Shown one piece after another: positions 30,507 through 39,453 of a stretch of 64,000 nucleotides of DNA. Position 1 is the stretch's first letter, and every line of letters starts with the position of its first letter. The DNA is from CAVPDA01 sp963702495 (GTDB lineage: Bacteria; Pseudomonadota; Gammaproteobacteria; Burkholderiales; Rhodocyclaceae). The position numbers and the translations under genes are program-made. Location of the stretch: assembly GCA_963702495.1 (NCBI GenBank), contig CAVPDA010000022.1, positions 62,001 through 126,000 on the forward strand, given 5' to 3'. Under the pieces are notes generated by a model. That model ran no database searches and was not told the origin of the DNA. It was given only the letters and a program-made list of their open reading frames with translations.

Positions 30507-31130
30507 TCAGCCTGCCGCGGGCTCGCTTCGTTCCCGCAATACCTTCATCTGGAACAGGGTATTGCGCTCCTCCTCTTCCAGCGCGGCGTGGATGAAGCGG
30601 ATGCGGGCGCGGAAGGCCGGGATGATGTTGTACTTGAGGGCATTGACCCGCTTCTGGGTCTTGCGCTGTTCCAGCAGCAGCCGCCACAGCGCGGTTTCGG
30701 CTTCCCCCAGGCGGGCGAGGGTAAGGGTGAGTTCGACCAAGTGGTGGCGTGCCTCGTCGAAGCTGGCGTCGGTCCACATCAGACCCACGGGTTGCAGCGG
30801 CCGCGCCACGGCGGTGACGGCGGGATACTCGACGCCGACGCTGGAACGGGGCAGCACGGCGATATCCACCGCCGGCTCGAGGCCGAGGGAAGCCTGGCGC
30901 ACGAACTGGGTGCCCATGCGCATCTGGGCGATGGCGACCCAGCGATAAGCGTCCTCCAGCTTGCGCCGCGTTTCCAGGCGCAGCTTGCGGTATTGACCGA
31001 GGCGTTCATAGACGACCCGCGTCAGCAGTTCGCGCTTGCGCTCCAGCATGTCATGGCCGAGTTCGAGAAAGCGCGTCTGCCGCTTGAGCTGCAGCAGGGC
31101 GCTCTTGGTCGGGGCGACCTTGAGCTTCAT
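30507..31130 (-). CDS. ntpD: V/A-type ATPase subunit D (central rotor shaft)
   Basis: A 207-residue protein, coiled-coil at both ends: MKLKVAPTKSALLQLKRQ at the N terminus and a C-terminal helix with RKTQKRVNALKYNIIPAF, the two signatures of subunit D. It forms the central shaft inside the A3B3 ring and couples catalysis to rotation. The gene is last in the operon; its ATG lies four bases after the stop of the B gene. Length is normal. No obvious terminator with a T-run follows. Confidence 0.92.
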   Translation of the reverse strand: MKLKVAPTKSALLQLKRQTRFLELGHDMLERKRELLTRVVYERLGQYRKLRLETRRKLEDAYRWVAIAQMRMGTQFVRQASLGLEPAVDIAVLPRSSVGVEYPAVTAVARPLQPVGLMWTDASFDEARHHLVELTLTLARLGEAETALWRLLLEQRKTQKRVNALKYNIIPAFRARIRFIHAALEEEERNTLFQMKVLRERSEPAAG

Positions 31131-31134
31131 CGCT

Positions 31135-32535
31135 TCAGGCGCGCGCCTCGGCCGGGGACCTCTGCCAGGCGTGATACTTGGCCAGATCGTCCTCCGACAG
31201 GCGGGTCAGCGCTTCCGGCGGCAGCAGCGACAGCAGTTCCCACGAGATCGAGAGCGTCTCGAAGATGGTGCGGTCGTCGTCCTCGCCCTGGTTAACGAAG
31301 CGCTCCTCGAACGCCTTGCCGAAGGCGAGGTAGTCGCGATCGCTCTGGGACAGTTCCTCGGCTCCGATGATCGCCGCCAGGTTGCGCACTTCGAGTGCCC
31401 GGGCGTAGGAAGCGAACAACTGGTTCGCCACCCGCGGATGATCCTCGCGCGTGTAATTCTTGCCGATACCGTCCTTCATCAGGCGCGACAGCGACGGCAG
31501 CACCGCCACCGGCGGATAGACGCCCTGGTTGTTCAGTTCGCGCGACAGCACGACCTGACCTTCGGTGATGTAGCCGGTGAGGTCGGGAATGGGGTGGGTA
31601 ATGTCGTCGGAGGGCATCGATACCACCGGAATCAGGGTCACCGAGCCGCGCCGCTCCTTGATGCGGCCGGCACGCTCGTAGATCTCGGCCAGGTCGGAGT
31701 AGAGATAACCGGGATAGCCCTTGCGTGCCGGCACGTCGCCCTTGGCGGTGGCGATCTCGCGCAGCGCCTCGGCATAGTTCGACATGTCGGTCATCACCAC
31801 CAGTACGTGCAGGTCGAGATCGAAGGCGAGATATTCCGCGGCCGTGAGCGCGGTGCGCGGCAGAACCAGGCGCTCGATGGGCGGATCGTCGGCCAGGTTC
31901 ACGAACATGACGACGTTGCCCAGCACGCCGGAGGACTCGAATTCTTCCTGGAAGAAGCGCGCGTCGGCGTGCGACACGCCCATCGCCGCGAACACCAGGG
32001 CGAAGGCGCCTTCCTCGCCCAGCAGCTTGGCTTGGCGCACGATCTGCGCGGCGAGCCGGTTGTGGGGCAGGCCCGGGCCGGAGAAGATCGGCAGCTTCTG
32101 GCCGCGCACCAGGGAGTTCAGACCGTCGATGGAGGAGATGCCGGTCTGGATGAATTCGCGCGGATAGGCGCGTGCCGCCGGATTGACCGGCGCGCCGTTC
32201 ACCTCGCGCTTGAGCGCCGCAATCAGGGGCGGCCTGCCGTCGCGCGGCAGCCCGGTGCCGTTGAACACGCGCCCCATCAGTTCGGGCGAGAGCGGCAGTT
32301 CGTAGGGTTCTTCGAGAAAGCGCACCCAGGTACGTTCCAGATCGAGGTCTTCCGTACCTTCGAACACCTGCACCAGGACCAGAGAGTTGGAACTGCGGAT
32401 CACCTGGCCGTTGCGACGGCGCCCCTTGTGGTCCTGCACCACCACGCGGTCGCCGAGCGCGATGCCATGCACGCCCTTCATGAACAGCAGGCCGCCGCGG
32501 GCCGCCGAGGCGAGTCGATATTCTCGTTCTTTCAT
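31135..32535 (-). CDS. ntpB: V/A-type ATPase subunit B
   Basis: A 466-residue non-catalytic nucleotide-binding subunit of the peripheral head. It has no Walker A motif: the P-loop position reads FSGPGLPHNRLAAQI, typical of subunit B. Other markers are MGRVFNGTGLPRDG, TGISSIDGLNSLVRGQK, and the arginine-finger region GSVTLIPVVSMPSDDITHPIPD. ATG 32535 is preceded by GGAAGCGA. A 187-bp segment with REP-like hairpins separates it from the A gene, the only sizeable gap in the operon. Confidence 0.93.
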   Translation of the reverse strand: MKEREYRLASAARGGLLFMKGVHGIALGDRVVVQDHKGRRRNGQVIRSSNSLVLVQVFEGTEDLDLERTWVRFLEEPYELPLSPELMGRVFNGTGLPRDGRPPLIAALKREVNGAPVNPAARAYPREFIQTGISSIDGLNSLVRGQKLPIFSGPGLPHNRLAAQIVRQAKLLGEEGAFALVFAAMGVSHADARFFQEEFESSGVLGNVVMFVNLADDPPIERLVLPRTALTAAEYLAFDLDLHVLVVMTDMSNYAEALREIATAKGDVPARKGYPGYLYSDLAEIYERAGRIKERRGSVTLIPVVSMPSDDITHPIPDLTGYITEGQVVLSRELNNQGVYPPVAVLPSLSRLMKDGIGKNYTREDHPRVANQLFASYARALEVRNLAAIIGAEELSQSDRDYLAFGKAFEERFVNQGEDDDRTIFETLSISWELLSLLPPEALTRLSEDDLAKYHAWQRSPAEARA

Positions 32536-32573
32536 TTCGCTTCCAGTTCTGCGCCGCAGGCGCACTCGACGCT

Positions 32574-32661
32574 CCCCTCTCCCCTTGCGGGAGAGGGGTT
32601 GGGGGTGAGGGCAATTCGGAGCCCCTCATCCCGCTCCCTTCTCCCCGCGGGTGAAGGGAGC
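32574..32661. repeat. Pair of REP-like hairpins between ATPase genes A and B
   Basis: CCCCTCTCCC (32574-32583) pairs with GGGAGAGGGG (32589-32598) around five bases, and GCTCCCTTC (32633-32641) pairs with GAAGGGAGC (32653-32661). This arrangement of CCCTCTCCC/GGGAGAGGG stems is a common proteobacterial intergenic repeat. Its position inside an operon suggests an effect on mRNA stability or on the relative yield of the B and D subunits. Confidence 0.7.
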
Positions 32662-32722
32662 TGCGCGCGGCCTGAGGTCGTGTGTCGGCTGGAGGGGGCG
32701 GGGGAGAGGGACACGAGGCTGC

Positions 32723-34504
32723 TCATGCCTTGACGTCCTCCGGCTTCGCGTACTCGGCGCGCATGCGCTCGAAGGCATCGTGCGCCCCCGCGATGGTTGC
32801 CTTGAGCTCGTCGATCTGTTCGCTCTTGAACTGCATCTTGATGCGTCGGGCGCGGGACAACAATGGCAGGCCCAGCAACTGCTGCACCGGCGCGCCGGCC
32901 TTCAACATCTCGGTGCCCTGGTGGTAGATGTCGAGCATCATCTCCAGCAGCAGGAACTGCTTCTGCGGCGAGCAGAAGCTGTCCACCGGATCGAGGGCGC
33001 TCTGGGCCAGCACGCCTTCCTTGATCAGGGAGGCGCCTTCCAGCGCCCAGCGCTGATCGGGCGAGAGGGCTTCCATCCCCACCAGGTTCACGATGCGCGC
33101 CAGTTCTTCGGCCTGCGCCAGCAGGGCGAGCGCCTCGGCGCGCTTGGCGGACCATGTCGGATCCACGTTCTCCGCCCACCAGCGGGCGGCGATCGAGACG
33201 TAGCCCGAGAACGACTCGTTCCAATCCACCGACGGAAAGTGGCGCGCGTCGGCGAGCTCCTTGGACAAGGCCCAGAAGGTCTGGATGATTTCCTTGGTGT
33301 GGCTGGTGACGGGTTCGGAGAAGTCGCCGCCGGGCGGCGACACGGCGCCGATCAGCGTGACCGAGCCGTGGTCGCCGCCGAGGGTCTCGACGCGGCCTGC
33401 GCGCTCGTAGAACGCCGCCAGCCGGGACGCGAGATAGGCCGGGTAGCCTTCCTCCACCGGCATCTGTCCGAGCCGGCCGGCCACCTCGCGCAGCGCCTCG
33501 GCCCAGCGCGAAGTCGAGTCCGCGACCATCACCACGTCGTAACCCTGGTCGCGGAAATACTCGGCCAGGGTCATGCCGACATAGACCGAGGCCTCGCGCG
33601 CCACCACCGGCATGTTGGAGGTGTTGGCCACCAGCATGGTGCGCTCCATGAGCGGCCGGCCGGTGTAGGGATCCATGATGCCCGGCATGGTCTCCAGCAC
33701 GTCCACCAGTTCGTTGCCGCGTTCGCCGCAGCCGACGTAGATGACGATCTGGGCGTTGGACCAGCGCGCGATCTGATGCTGCAGCACCGTCTTGCCGGCG
33801 CCGAAAGGTCCGGGGATGGCCGCCTTGCCGCCCTTGAGCAGCGGGAAGAAGGTGTCGAGAATGCGCTGCCCGGTCACCAGAGGCAGCACGGCGTGGTCGC
33901 GCTGCTTGTACGGCCGCGGCATGCGCACCGGCCAGCGGTGGTAGAGCTTGAGCTTGTGGATGCCGCCGCGGGCATCCTGAACCCGGGCGATCACTTCCTC
34001 CACCGTGTAGTCGCCGACCGGAGCGAGATCGAGGAGCTCACCCTTGGTCTCCGGCGGAACGAGGATGCGGTGGGCGATGGCCGCGGTCTCCTGGACCGAG
34101 CCGAGAATCTCGCCGCCCTGCAGCCGGGCGCCGACCGCGAGCTCGGGGTTGGGCTGGAATGGCCACTTCTTGTCTCGCGGCAGGGCTGGCACATCTAGAC
34201 CGCGGGCGATGCGGTCGCCGCTGATGGCCATGATGTTCTCCAGCGGCCGCTGCACTCCGTCATAGATCTGGCCCAGCAGGCCCGGCCCCAGTTCCACCGA
34301 CAGCGGATGGCCGAGCGCTTCCGCCTCCTCGCCGGGACGCAGGCCGTCGGTCGTTTCATAGACCTGCACGATGGCCAGTTCTTCCTCGCGCCCGATGACC
34401 TCGCCGATCAGGTTCAGTTTGCCGACGCGCACCTGCTCGCCGGTCAGCACGCTGGGAAGGCGAATGGTGACGATGGGACCATTGATCTCGACGATTTCAC
34501 CCAC
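32723..34504 (-). CDS. ntpA: V/A-type ATPase catalytic subunit A
   Basis: A 593-residue catalytic subunit that hydrolyses or makes ATP in the A3B3 head. Seen: VGEIVEINGPIVTIRLP at the N terminus, the long non-homologous insert of subunit A (residues about 110-200), the Walker A motif GPFGAGKT (232-239), and GERGNELVDVLETMP with the catalytic glutamate region. VMVADSTSRWAEALRE corresponds to Walker B. I chose GTG 34504, which overlaps the stop of the E gene (GTGGGTGA); the open frame runs up to a TTG at 34537 but that part belongs to subunit E in another frame. Confidence 0.93.
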   Translation of the reverse strand: MGEIVEINGPIVTIRLPSVLTGEQVRVGKLNLIGEVIGREEELAIVQVYETTDGLRPGEEAEALGHPLSVELGPGLLGQIYDGVQRPLENIMAISGDRIARGLDVPALPRDKKWPFQPNPELAVGARLQGGEILGSVQETAAIAHRILVPPETKGELLDLAPVGDYTVEEVIARVQDARGGIHKLKLYHRWPVRMPRPYKQRDHAVLPLVTGQRILDTFFPLLKGGKAAIPGPFGAGKTVLQHQIARWSNAQIVIYVGCGERGNELVDVLETMPGIMDPYTGRPLMERTMLVANTSNMPVVAREASVYVGMTLAEYFRDQGYDVVMVADSTSRWAEALREVAGRLGQMPVEEGYPAYLASRLAAFYERAGRVETLGGDHGSVTLIGAVSPPGGDFSEPVTSHTKEIIQTFWALSKELADARHFPSVDWNESFSGYVSIAARWWAENVDPTWSAKRAEALALLAQAEELARIVNLVGMEALSPDQRWALEGASLIKEGVLAQSALDPVDSFCSPQKQFLLLEMMLDIYHQGTEMLKAGAPVQQLLGLPLLSRARRIKMQFKSEQIDELKATIAGAHDAFERMRAEYAKPEDVKA

Positions 34505-35147
34505 GGAAGAGCGCTCCCATATCCGGTACCGAGGCAAACAGGTGCTCCATGATGGCGCGGTGCAGCTCCGCCTGCAGCCGCTCCATCCTGCCGTCCAGGG
34601 TCTCGTCCACGCGCATGCGCCTGTTCTCGGTTTCGATGATGAAGCCGCCGGCGGCGGCGCACGTGTCTGCGGCCATGGTTACCTGGCGTCCGGGCAGGGC
34701 CGCGCTGCACAGCGCTTGCCAGTGCGGCTCCAGCCGTTTCTGGTCGGCGGCGTTGAGGCAGACGACGAGGTTGCCCGACGGCAGTCCCGCGCCGGCTTGC
34801 GCCAGATGCGTCTTCAGCCACGCCAGATATTCAACTTCGTCATGGGTCATGGCGACGAAACCCTGCTTCACCTGCTCCATGACGGCCTGCACCAGATTCC
34901 AGCGCAGGCGGTCGAGTTCGCTTTGCATGCGGATCTCCGCCGCCTGCACCTTGCGTTTGTACTGTTTCTCGGCCATCTGCTTGGCGGCGAGCACTTCCTT
35001 TTCCTCGCGCAGCCGCAGCTTGTCGTTGTACTGCGCGACGATGCGCTCGCGCGCCGCCTTGGCCGAGCGCGCATGCTCATCGGCCAGACTGCGGGCGCGG
35101 GAAAGCAGTGCCGCTTCCAGTTCCTGGACTTGGGCTTCCTGGGTCAT
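34497..35147 (-). CDS. ntpE: V/A-type ATPase subunit E (peripheral stalk)
   Basis: A 216-residue peripheral-stalk subunit. The first 100 residues are a long charged coiled coil (LEAALLSRARSLADEHARSA ... LREEKEVLAAKQMAEKQYKRK), which pairs with subunit G; the C-terminal part is a globular alpha/beta domain (GGFIIETENRRMRVDETLDG). This matches the NtpE/AtpE family. Its ATG overlaps the stop of the F gene (ATGA), and its own stop overlaps the start of the A gene, so these subunits are translationally coupled. Confidence 0.88.
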   Translation of the reverse strand: MTQEAQVQELEAALLSRARSLADEHARSAKAARERIVAQYNDKLRLREEKEVLAAKQMAEKQYKRKVQAAEIRMQSELDRLRWNLVQAVMEQVKQGFVAMTHDEVEYLAWLKTHLAQAGAGLPSGNLVVCLNAADQKRLEPHWQALCSAALPGRQVTMAADTCAAAGGFIIETENRRMRVDETLDGRMERLQAELHRAIMEHLFASVPDMGALFRG

Positions 35148-35476
35148 GATGGGGATTCCTCCAGCGCCGACGGGCCGAGCGCGCTTCTCACCAGATCGTC
35201 CACCGCCGGCTGGTAGCTGCCCGGCGCATGCAGCGGCGGGATCTCGGTGATGATGATGCGGCCGCCCTCGTGGCGCACGCGCTGCAGCCATTCGCCGCGT
35301 TCGCGCGCGAGAGCGTGCTCGAGCAGGATCAGCGCCGTGGCGTCCGTCGCCACCAGGTGCTGCAGCAGCTTTTCCACGGTTGCCGGCGTGGCGTCGGGAT
35401 AGGTTTCCAGCCCGATCAGCCGGAAGCCGTCGGTGAGCTGGGCCGAACCCAGCACGATCATGCGCGTGTGATCCAC
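35144..35476 (-). CDS. ntpG: V/A-type ATPase subunit F
   Basis: A 110-residue rotor subunit that binds subunit D. The fold start MIVLGSAQLTDGFRLIGLE and the later TALILLEHALARE are typical of subunit F, and GRIIITEIPP forms the last strand. The frame opens with GTG 35476, whereas ATG 35461 would start exactly at the conserved core; both are possible and neither has a clear ribosome site. It lies between the K and E genes and overlaps E by four bases. Confidence 0.83.
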   Translation of the reverse strand: MDHTRMIVLGSAQLTDGFRLIGLETYPDATPATVEKLLQHLVATDATALILLEHALARERGEWLQRVRHEGGRIIITEIPPLHAPGSYQPAVDDLVRSALGPSALEESPS

Positions 35477-35486
35477 CGCGCGCGCT

Positions 35487-35930
35487 CTAGATACGGCCGA
35501 GCATCAGGATCGACATCACCAGACCATAGATCGCGATCCCTTCGGCGAGACCCATGAAGATCAGTGTGCGGCCGAAGGCTTCCGGCTTCTCGGCGAGCAC
35601 TGCCAGCGCCGAGGAACCGACCGGTCCGAGGGCGATGCCGGCGCCGATGGCTGCTCCTGCAGTCGGAATGCCGACGCCGATCAGGGCGAGGCCGACGCCG
35701 CTGCTCACTTCCTTGGCCCCCGCCGCTGCCGCCTGGGCGAGCGCGTCGTCGATGCCGAGGAAGAGGGTGAGCGTCAGGGCCACGGCGAACAGCAGCACGT
35801 TGGTCAGCAGCCCGCCCTTTGCCCAGCGTGGCGAGAGCCGCCGCGCGCCGATGGGGTTCAGCTCGAAATAGGCGCCAAGGGCGATCGTGGCCAAAACACA
35901 CAGTCCCATAAGCGCAACAAGCCAATACAT
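35487..35930 (-). CDS. ntpK: V/A-type ATPase subunit K (membrane ring, c-type)
   Basis: A 147-residue proteolipid with four predicted helices. The C-terminal hairpin is the functional one: glycine-rich VGLALIGVGIPTAGAAIGAG, the loop LAEKPEAFGR, and the last helix LIFMGLAEGIAIYGLVM with the ion-carrying glutamate. The N-terminal hairpin (MYWLVALMGLCVLATIALG, later LLTNVLLFAVALTLTLFLG) has no canonical carboxylate. The glycine-rich helix lacks the glutamine seen in sodium-type rings, so proton coupling is my guess. A good GGAGA ribosome site precedes ATG 35930. Confidence 0.88.
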   Translation of the reverse strand: MYWLVALMGLCVLATIALGAYFELNPIGARRLSPRWAKGGLLTNVLLFAVALTLTLFLGIDDALAQAAAAGAKEVSSGVGLALIGVGIPTAGAAIGAGIALGPVGSSALAVLAEKPEAFGRTLIFMGLAEGIAIYGLVMSILMLGRI

Positions 35931-35957
35931 GGTGTCTCCTTTCGTCGTTTGCGTTGT

Positions 35958-37871
35958 TCAGTTACCGGTCCGTTCCGTTCCGAACGTGAGTCCGAAGGAA
36001 AGCGGGTGGTAGCTCCTACCGTCGCCACGGTAGAAGCGCGAGAAGCCTTCGTAGTAATTGAGGCGCAGCGCCTGGATGGCGACGATCGCGCCCTCCAGCA
36101 CGAAGATGATGATGTTGCCGATCACGATGGTGATCCAATGGCCAAGACTTCCCATCCCCTCGGCGATCGTCATCACTGCCAGAGCCAGCGCGACGTGATT
36201 CAGGGCGAAGGCCGATACCCGCAGGAATGACAGCGTGTTGGCAAAGAAACCCATTGCCGTCTCGAAGCTTTCGATGCTGGCGATCAGCGTCTTCTCGCCG
36301 CGCGTCCCTTCCGCTTCGCGCCACTTGTAGACGCCGATCACGGCGAGGGCGAGGGCGGCAATCACCAGTGCCACCGGGTTCGAATCATTGACGCTCATCC
36401 AGCGGTATCCCCAGAAGGCCGCCGCCAGATAAAAGACCACGCCGGCCACGCCTGAGGCGTCATACAGCGCATGCGACAGCTTGCCTTCCACCCAGTGGTT
36501 GTAGATGGAGATCACCGAAGTCAGCAGGATGAAGCCGATGCCCCATTGGATGGCCAGTTCCAGCATGCGACCCGGGGCGGTGAGCGGCGACAGCCACAGC
36601 GGATGAATGATGGTTTCCAACGTGAATACGCTGCCGTAGATGAAGCCGAAGAGCGTGGAGGACAGGCCGATCGCAATCACGAAGATGCGGAACTGCTTCA
36701 ACGCGCCTTTCAAGAACAGACCGGAAATCGCGAGCAGTCCGCCCTGGCCGACGTCGCCGAACATCATGCCGAACATGAGGACATAGGCGATGGCGAACAG
36801 CAGGGTGGGATCGACCTCGCCGTAGCGCGGCGTACCGTAGAGGCGGACCAGGGCGGCGAAAGGCTGCAGCCAGCGCGGGTAACGGGTGTGAGACGGCACG
36901 TGGGACAGTTCGCTCGGCTTCGGGTCGCGCAGTTCGACCATATGGCGCCCGGTGAGCTTGCGGTTGAGCGCACGTTCGAGCCGCGGCGCGTCGTGGGTCG
37001 GTATCCAGCCGGTGATCAGGGCCAGTCCGCCCTTGGCCCGCAGCGCATCGGCGGAAATCGTGGCATAGGGGCCGGCGTGCGTCAGGACGCGGCGTGCCAT
37101 CAGTATGCGGGCGCGGTAGGATTCGCGCTTGTCGTCCATCAGGGCGCACTGGGCGGCGACCGCCTCGCCGGCCTTGGCCGCTGCCTCCGTGAGTTCCTTG
37201 CGCGCCCGTTCCGGGTGGGTCATGAGTTCGGCCGGCACTTCGATGTCTCGCCAGCCGGCGGCCCGCAGCAGTGCGGCGAGTTCCTCCTCCTTGCCGGTGG
37301 AGCCGGCGATCACCGCGTGCACCATCTCCTTCGTGGATGCGAAGACGCTGATGACGAAGCCGGTGAGCCCCAGCGCTTCCGACAGCCGCGCCAGGCTGGC
37401 CGGAGGCAGGGTGCCGATCTTGAGTTCAAGGAAGCGCTTCTGTCTGCTGAGGATCGACAGGTCCAGGTCGAGTGCTGCCAGTTGATCCAGCGTCTGCTGC
37501 ATGCCGGCAATGCGGCGGGCATTCTCCTCCTCCCTCCGCAGGGCGTCCTGCTCGTGAAAGCACACCTGCCACAGTTCACCGAGGAATTCGTTGACCGATG
37601 TGAGTTCCGCCAGGCTGACCGGCTTGACCGAGGCCTCCAGGTCCTCGTCCGGCAGCTCGCCGCACGCCTCCATGAGCTTGGCGAGGCGCGTGCGCGCCGA
37701 CAGGTAGATCTCGCGGTAACGGTCGCCGGGTGAGTCAGGCAGCTCGGTCTCCAGGGCGCCGATCCGGTCCGGGTTGAAACTGCCCTGTCCCGCCAGAAGC
37801 TGGGAGGCCTGGCACAGGTCGTTGCTCATCACCCAGAGCGACACGCGCTGCATGGGCACCGGCTTCAGCAT
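35958..37871 (-). CDS. ntpI: V/A-type ATPase subunit I (membrane stator, a-type)
   Basis: A 637-residue stator. The N-terminal half (about 1-310) is cytoplasmic with coiled-coil stretches that hold the peripheral stalks; the C-terminal half has seven or eight membrane helices. The half-channel arginine lies in FANTLSFLRVSAFALNH, matching the conserved LSxLRL motif. ATG 37871 overlaps the stop of the C gene by one base (TGATG) and has GGGAGGA upstream. Length is typical. Confidence 0.9.
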   Translation of the reverse strand: MLKPVPMQRVSLWVMSNDLCQASQLLAGQGSFNPDRIGALETELPDSPGDRYREIYLSARTRLAKLMEACGELPDEDLEASVKPVSLAELTSVNEFLGELWQVCFHEQDALRREEENARRIAGMQQTLDQLAALDLDLSILSRQKRFLELKIGTLPPASLARLSEALGLTGFVISVFASTKEMVHAVIAGSTGKEEELAALLRAAGWRDIEVPAELMTHPERARKELTEAAAKAGEAVAAQCALMDDKRESYRARILMARRVLTHAGPYATISADALRAKGGLALITGWIPTHDAPRLERALNRKLTGRHMVELRDPKPSELSHVPSHTRYPRWLQPFAALVRLYGTPRYGEVDPTLLFAIAYVLMFGMMFGDVGQGGLLAISGLFLKGALKQFRIFVIAIGLSSTLFGFIYGSVFTLETIIHPLWLSPLTAPGRMLELAIQWGIGFILLTSVISIYNHWVEGKLSHALYDASGVAGVVFYLAAAFWGYRWMSVNDSNPVALVIAALALAVIGVYKWREAEGTRGEKTLIASIESFETAMGFFANTLSFLRVSAFALNHVALALAVMTIAEGMGSLGHWITIVIGNIIIFVLEGAIVAIQALRLNYYEGFSRFYRGDGRSYHPLSFGLTFGTERTGN

Positions 37872-38932
37872 CAGGCTTGTCCTCCCGGAGCGCCCGCGGC
37901 GGCGGGCGCGGAGTGGAGCCCGGCGCGAATGATTTCGGGGGCGATGTTGATGCTCCTGCCTTTGAGCACAACGTGCACGTTGTGCAGGTCGTGCTCGCGC
38001 AGCAGCATGTAGGCGAACGCCCGCGTCAGCGCCGACGGCGCGTGGCGCACGATCTTGCGCGCCAGTTCGGAAGTCTTGGCTTCGAGGATCCGCCCCACAT
38101 CGTTCGGGCTGGTCGCGCCGGTCAGCCAGGTACGGAAGGGCTCCGGTATCGCCGGCTGCACTTCGTCGAAGCGGGTGAGCTGGGCCAAGGCCTGCAGCGT
38201 GGCGGACGAGAGCCGGTAATGCGTCGGAATCAGCAGGTACCAGACCTGGGACGGGGCAAGCTGGTAGGCGAAGCGGTAGCGCAGCAGCCAAACCAGGTTG
38301 AGGCTGTCGATGACCGCGGCCATCAGGGACTTGAACTCGGTGCCGACGTCGGTCTCGATCGCCGCGGCACGGCGGACCAGTCCGCCGTAATAGCGCTGGT
38401 CGAAGGTCGTATCCAGAGCGAACAACTCGTGCTGCTGCTCGAACACCTGTCGCGCTTGACGTCCGATGTCGGCATATTGGGAGCGCTCCACGCGCGACAG
38501 CAGTTCCACGATGTCTTCCGTGCGCAGCAGCTCTTCCACCGGAAGCGAGGCGAACGGTCCCATCTCCACCAGCTTGTCACGGATGGACTCGGCACCTTCA
38601 TTGGCCATCTTGCCGCGGATGATGGCTTTCAGATTGGCCAGTTCGAAACGGTGGGTCCAGTAGATGATGAAGTCGCGCTCGCGGCCGGCAAGCGCACGCG
38701 ACAGGATGACCGCATCCTCGAGCAGGACGGTGATGATGCGCTGTTCGAGCGGATGTCGCGACACCGCCGCGTCCTCCGCGATGAGCGGCACAAGGCCGTG
38801 CTCGACGAAGAAAGGACGGATCTCGGTGGGAGCTTTCTCGCCGAGCAGCGTCAGGTCCGTTTCGGACAGCAGCCGCGTGGCGAGCAGCGCCACGCGCGTG
38901 GCCAGGTATGCGTTATGGCTGGCGCCGATCAA
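37871..38932 (-). CDS. ntpC: V/A-type ATPase subunit C (rotor cap, d-type)
   Basis: A 353-residue all-helical protein that connects the central shaft to the membrane ring. Family features include the N-terminal NAYLATRVALLATRLLS, IIYWTHRFELANLKAIIRG and near the C terminus ALTRAFAYMLLREHDLHNV followed by VVLKGRSINI. It starts with TTG at 38932, three bases after the stop of the G gene, with GGGGAA as ribosome site. The C terminus has a Pro/Ala-rich tail before the overlap with the I gene. Confidence 0.87.
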   Translation of the reverse strand: MIGASHNAYLATRVALLATRLLSETDLTLLGEKAPTEIRPFFVEHGLVPLIAEDAAVSRHPLEQRIITVLLEDAVILSRALAGRERDFIIYWTHRFELANLKAIIRGKMANEGAESIRDKLVEMGPFASLPVEELLRTEDIVELLSRVERSQYADIGRQARQVFEQQHELFALDTTFDQRYYGGLVRRAAAIETDVGTEFKSLMAAVIDSLNLVWLLRYRFAYQLAPSQVWYLLIPTHYRLSSATLQALAQLTRFDEVQPAIPEPFRTWLTGATSPNDVGRILEAKTSELARKIVRHAPSALTRAFAYMLLREHDLHNVHVVLKGRSINIAPEIIRAGLHSAPAAAGAPGGQA

Positions 38933-38935
38933 GGC

Positions 38936-39256
38936 CTATTCCCCGGACGCTCCGCGCAGCACTGCAAAGGCGGCATCGACCGCCTCGCGTTCATGGCCCT
39001 CCGCGAGGGAGCGCAAGTGGCGGCTGCGCTCCTCATACTTCTTCTTCAGTTCGGCGATGGCCTGCTCGGCACGTTCCTCACCCTGGGAGAGATAGGGGGC
39101 GCGCAAGGCATCGATGCGTGCCTGGAAGCGTTCTTCCGCCTGGCGCGCTTCTTCGAGGGTCTGGGCGATGACGGCCTCGCGCTGCTTGCTCGCCTCTTCG
39201 ACCTGCGCTTCGGCGCGCATTTCGGCGTCGAGCAGACGCTTCAGGATGTCTTCCAT
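38936..39256 (-). CDS. ntpF: V/A-type ATPase subunit G/H (peripheral stalk coiled coil)
   Basis: A 106-residue protein that is almost entirely a charged coiled coil (ILKRLLDAEMRAEAQVEEAS ... AELKKKYEERSRHLRSLAEG), as expected for the stalk partner of subunit E. It is the first gene of the operon, so the operon promoter should lie in 39257-39453, a divergent region shared with the DUF3025 gene. I see no convincing -35/-10 pair there. Identification rests on composition, length and position. Confidence 0.78.
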   Translation of the reverse strand: MEDILKRLLDAEMRAEAQVEEASKQREAVIAQTLEEARQAEERFQARIDALRAPYLSQGEERAEQAIAELKKKYEERSRHLRSLAEGHEREAVDAAFAVLRGASGE

Positions 39257-39453
39257 AACGCGGTTCTCTCTGTGGTTGTGGCGCTATGTGGCTGTGTTTC
39301 GTACTCCGCGGGCAACGATCGGCTGCAGGGCGGAGCTTGCCGCAGGCACTGCACGCCGCGCCGGATCGAGCGCGCAGCGCTGGGATCGCCTAGAATCGGG
39401 GCTGATTATCCGAAGTTCGGCGCGAAGCTTCAACCATAAACGACGGTATCCGA

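Noticed and set aside
35487..35930. Sodium-specific ATPase
   Set aside because: The ring subunit lacks the glutamine expected in sodium sites, but this is too thin to assign the ion; left open.
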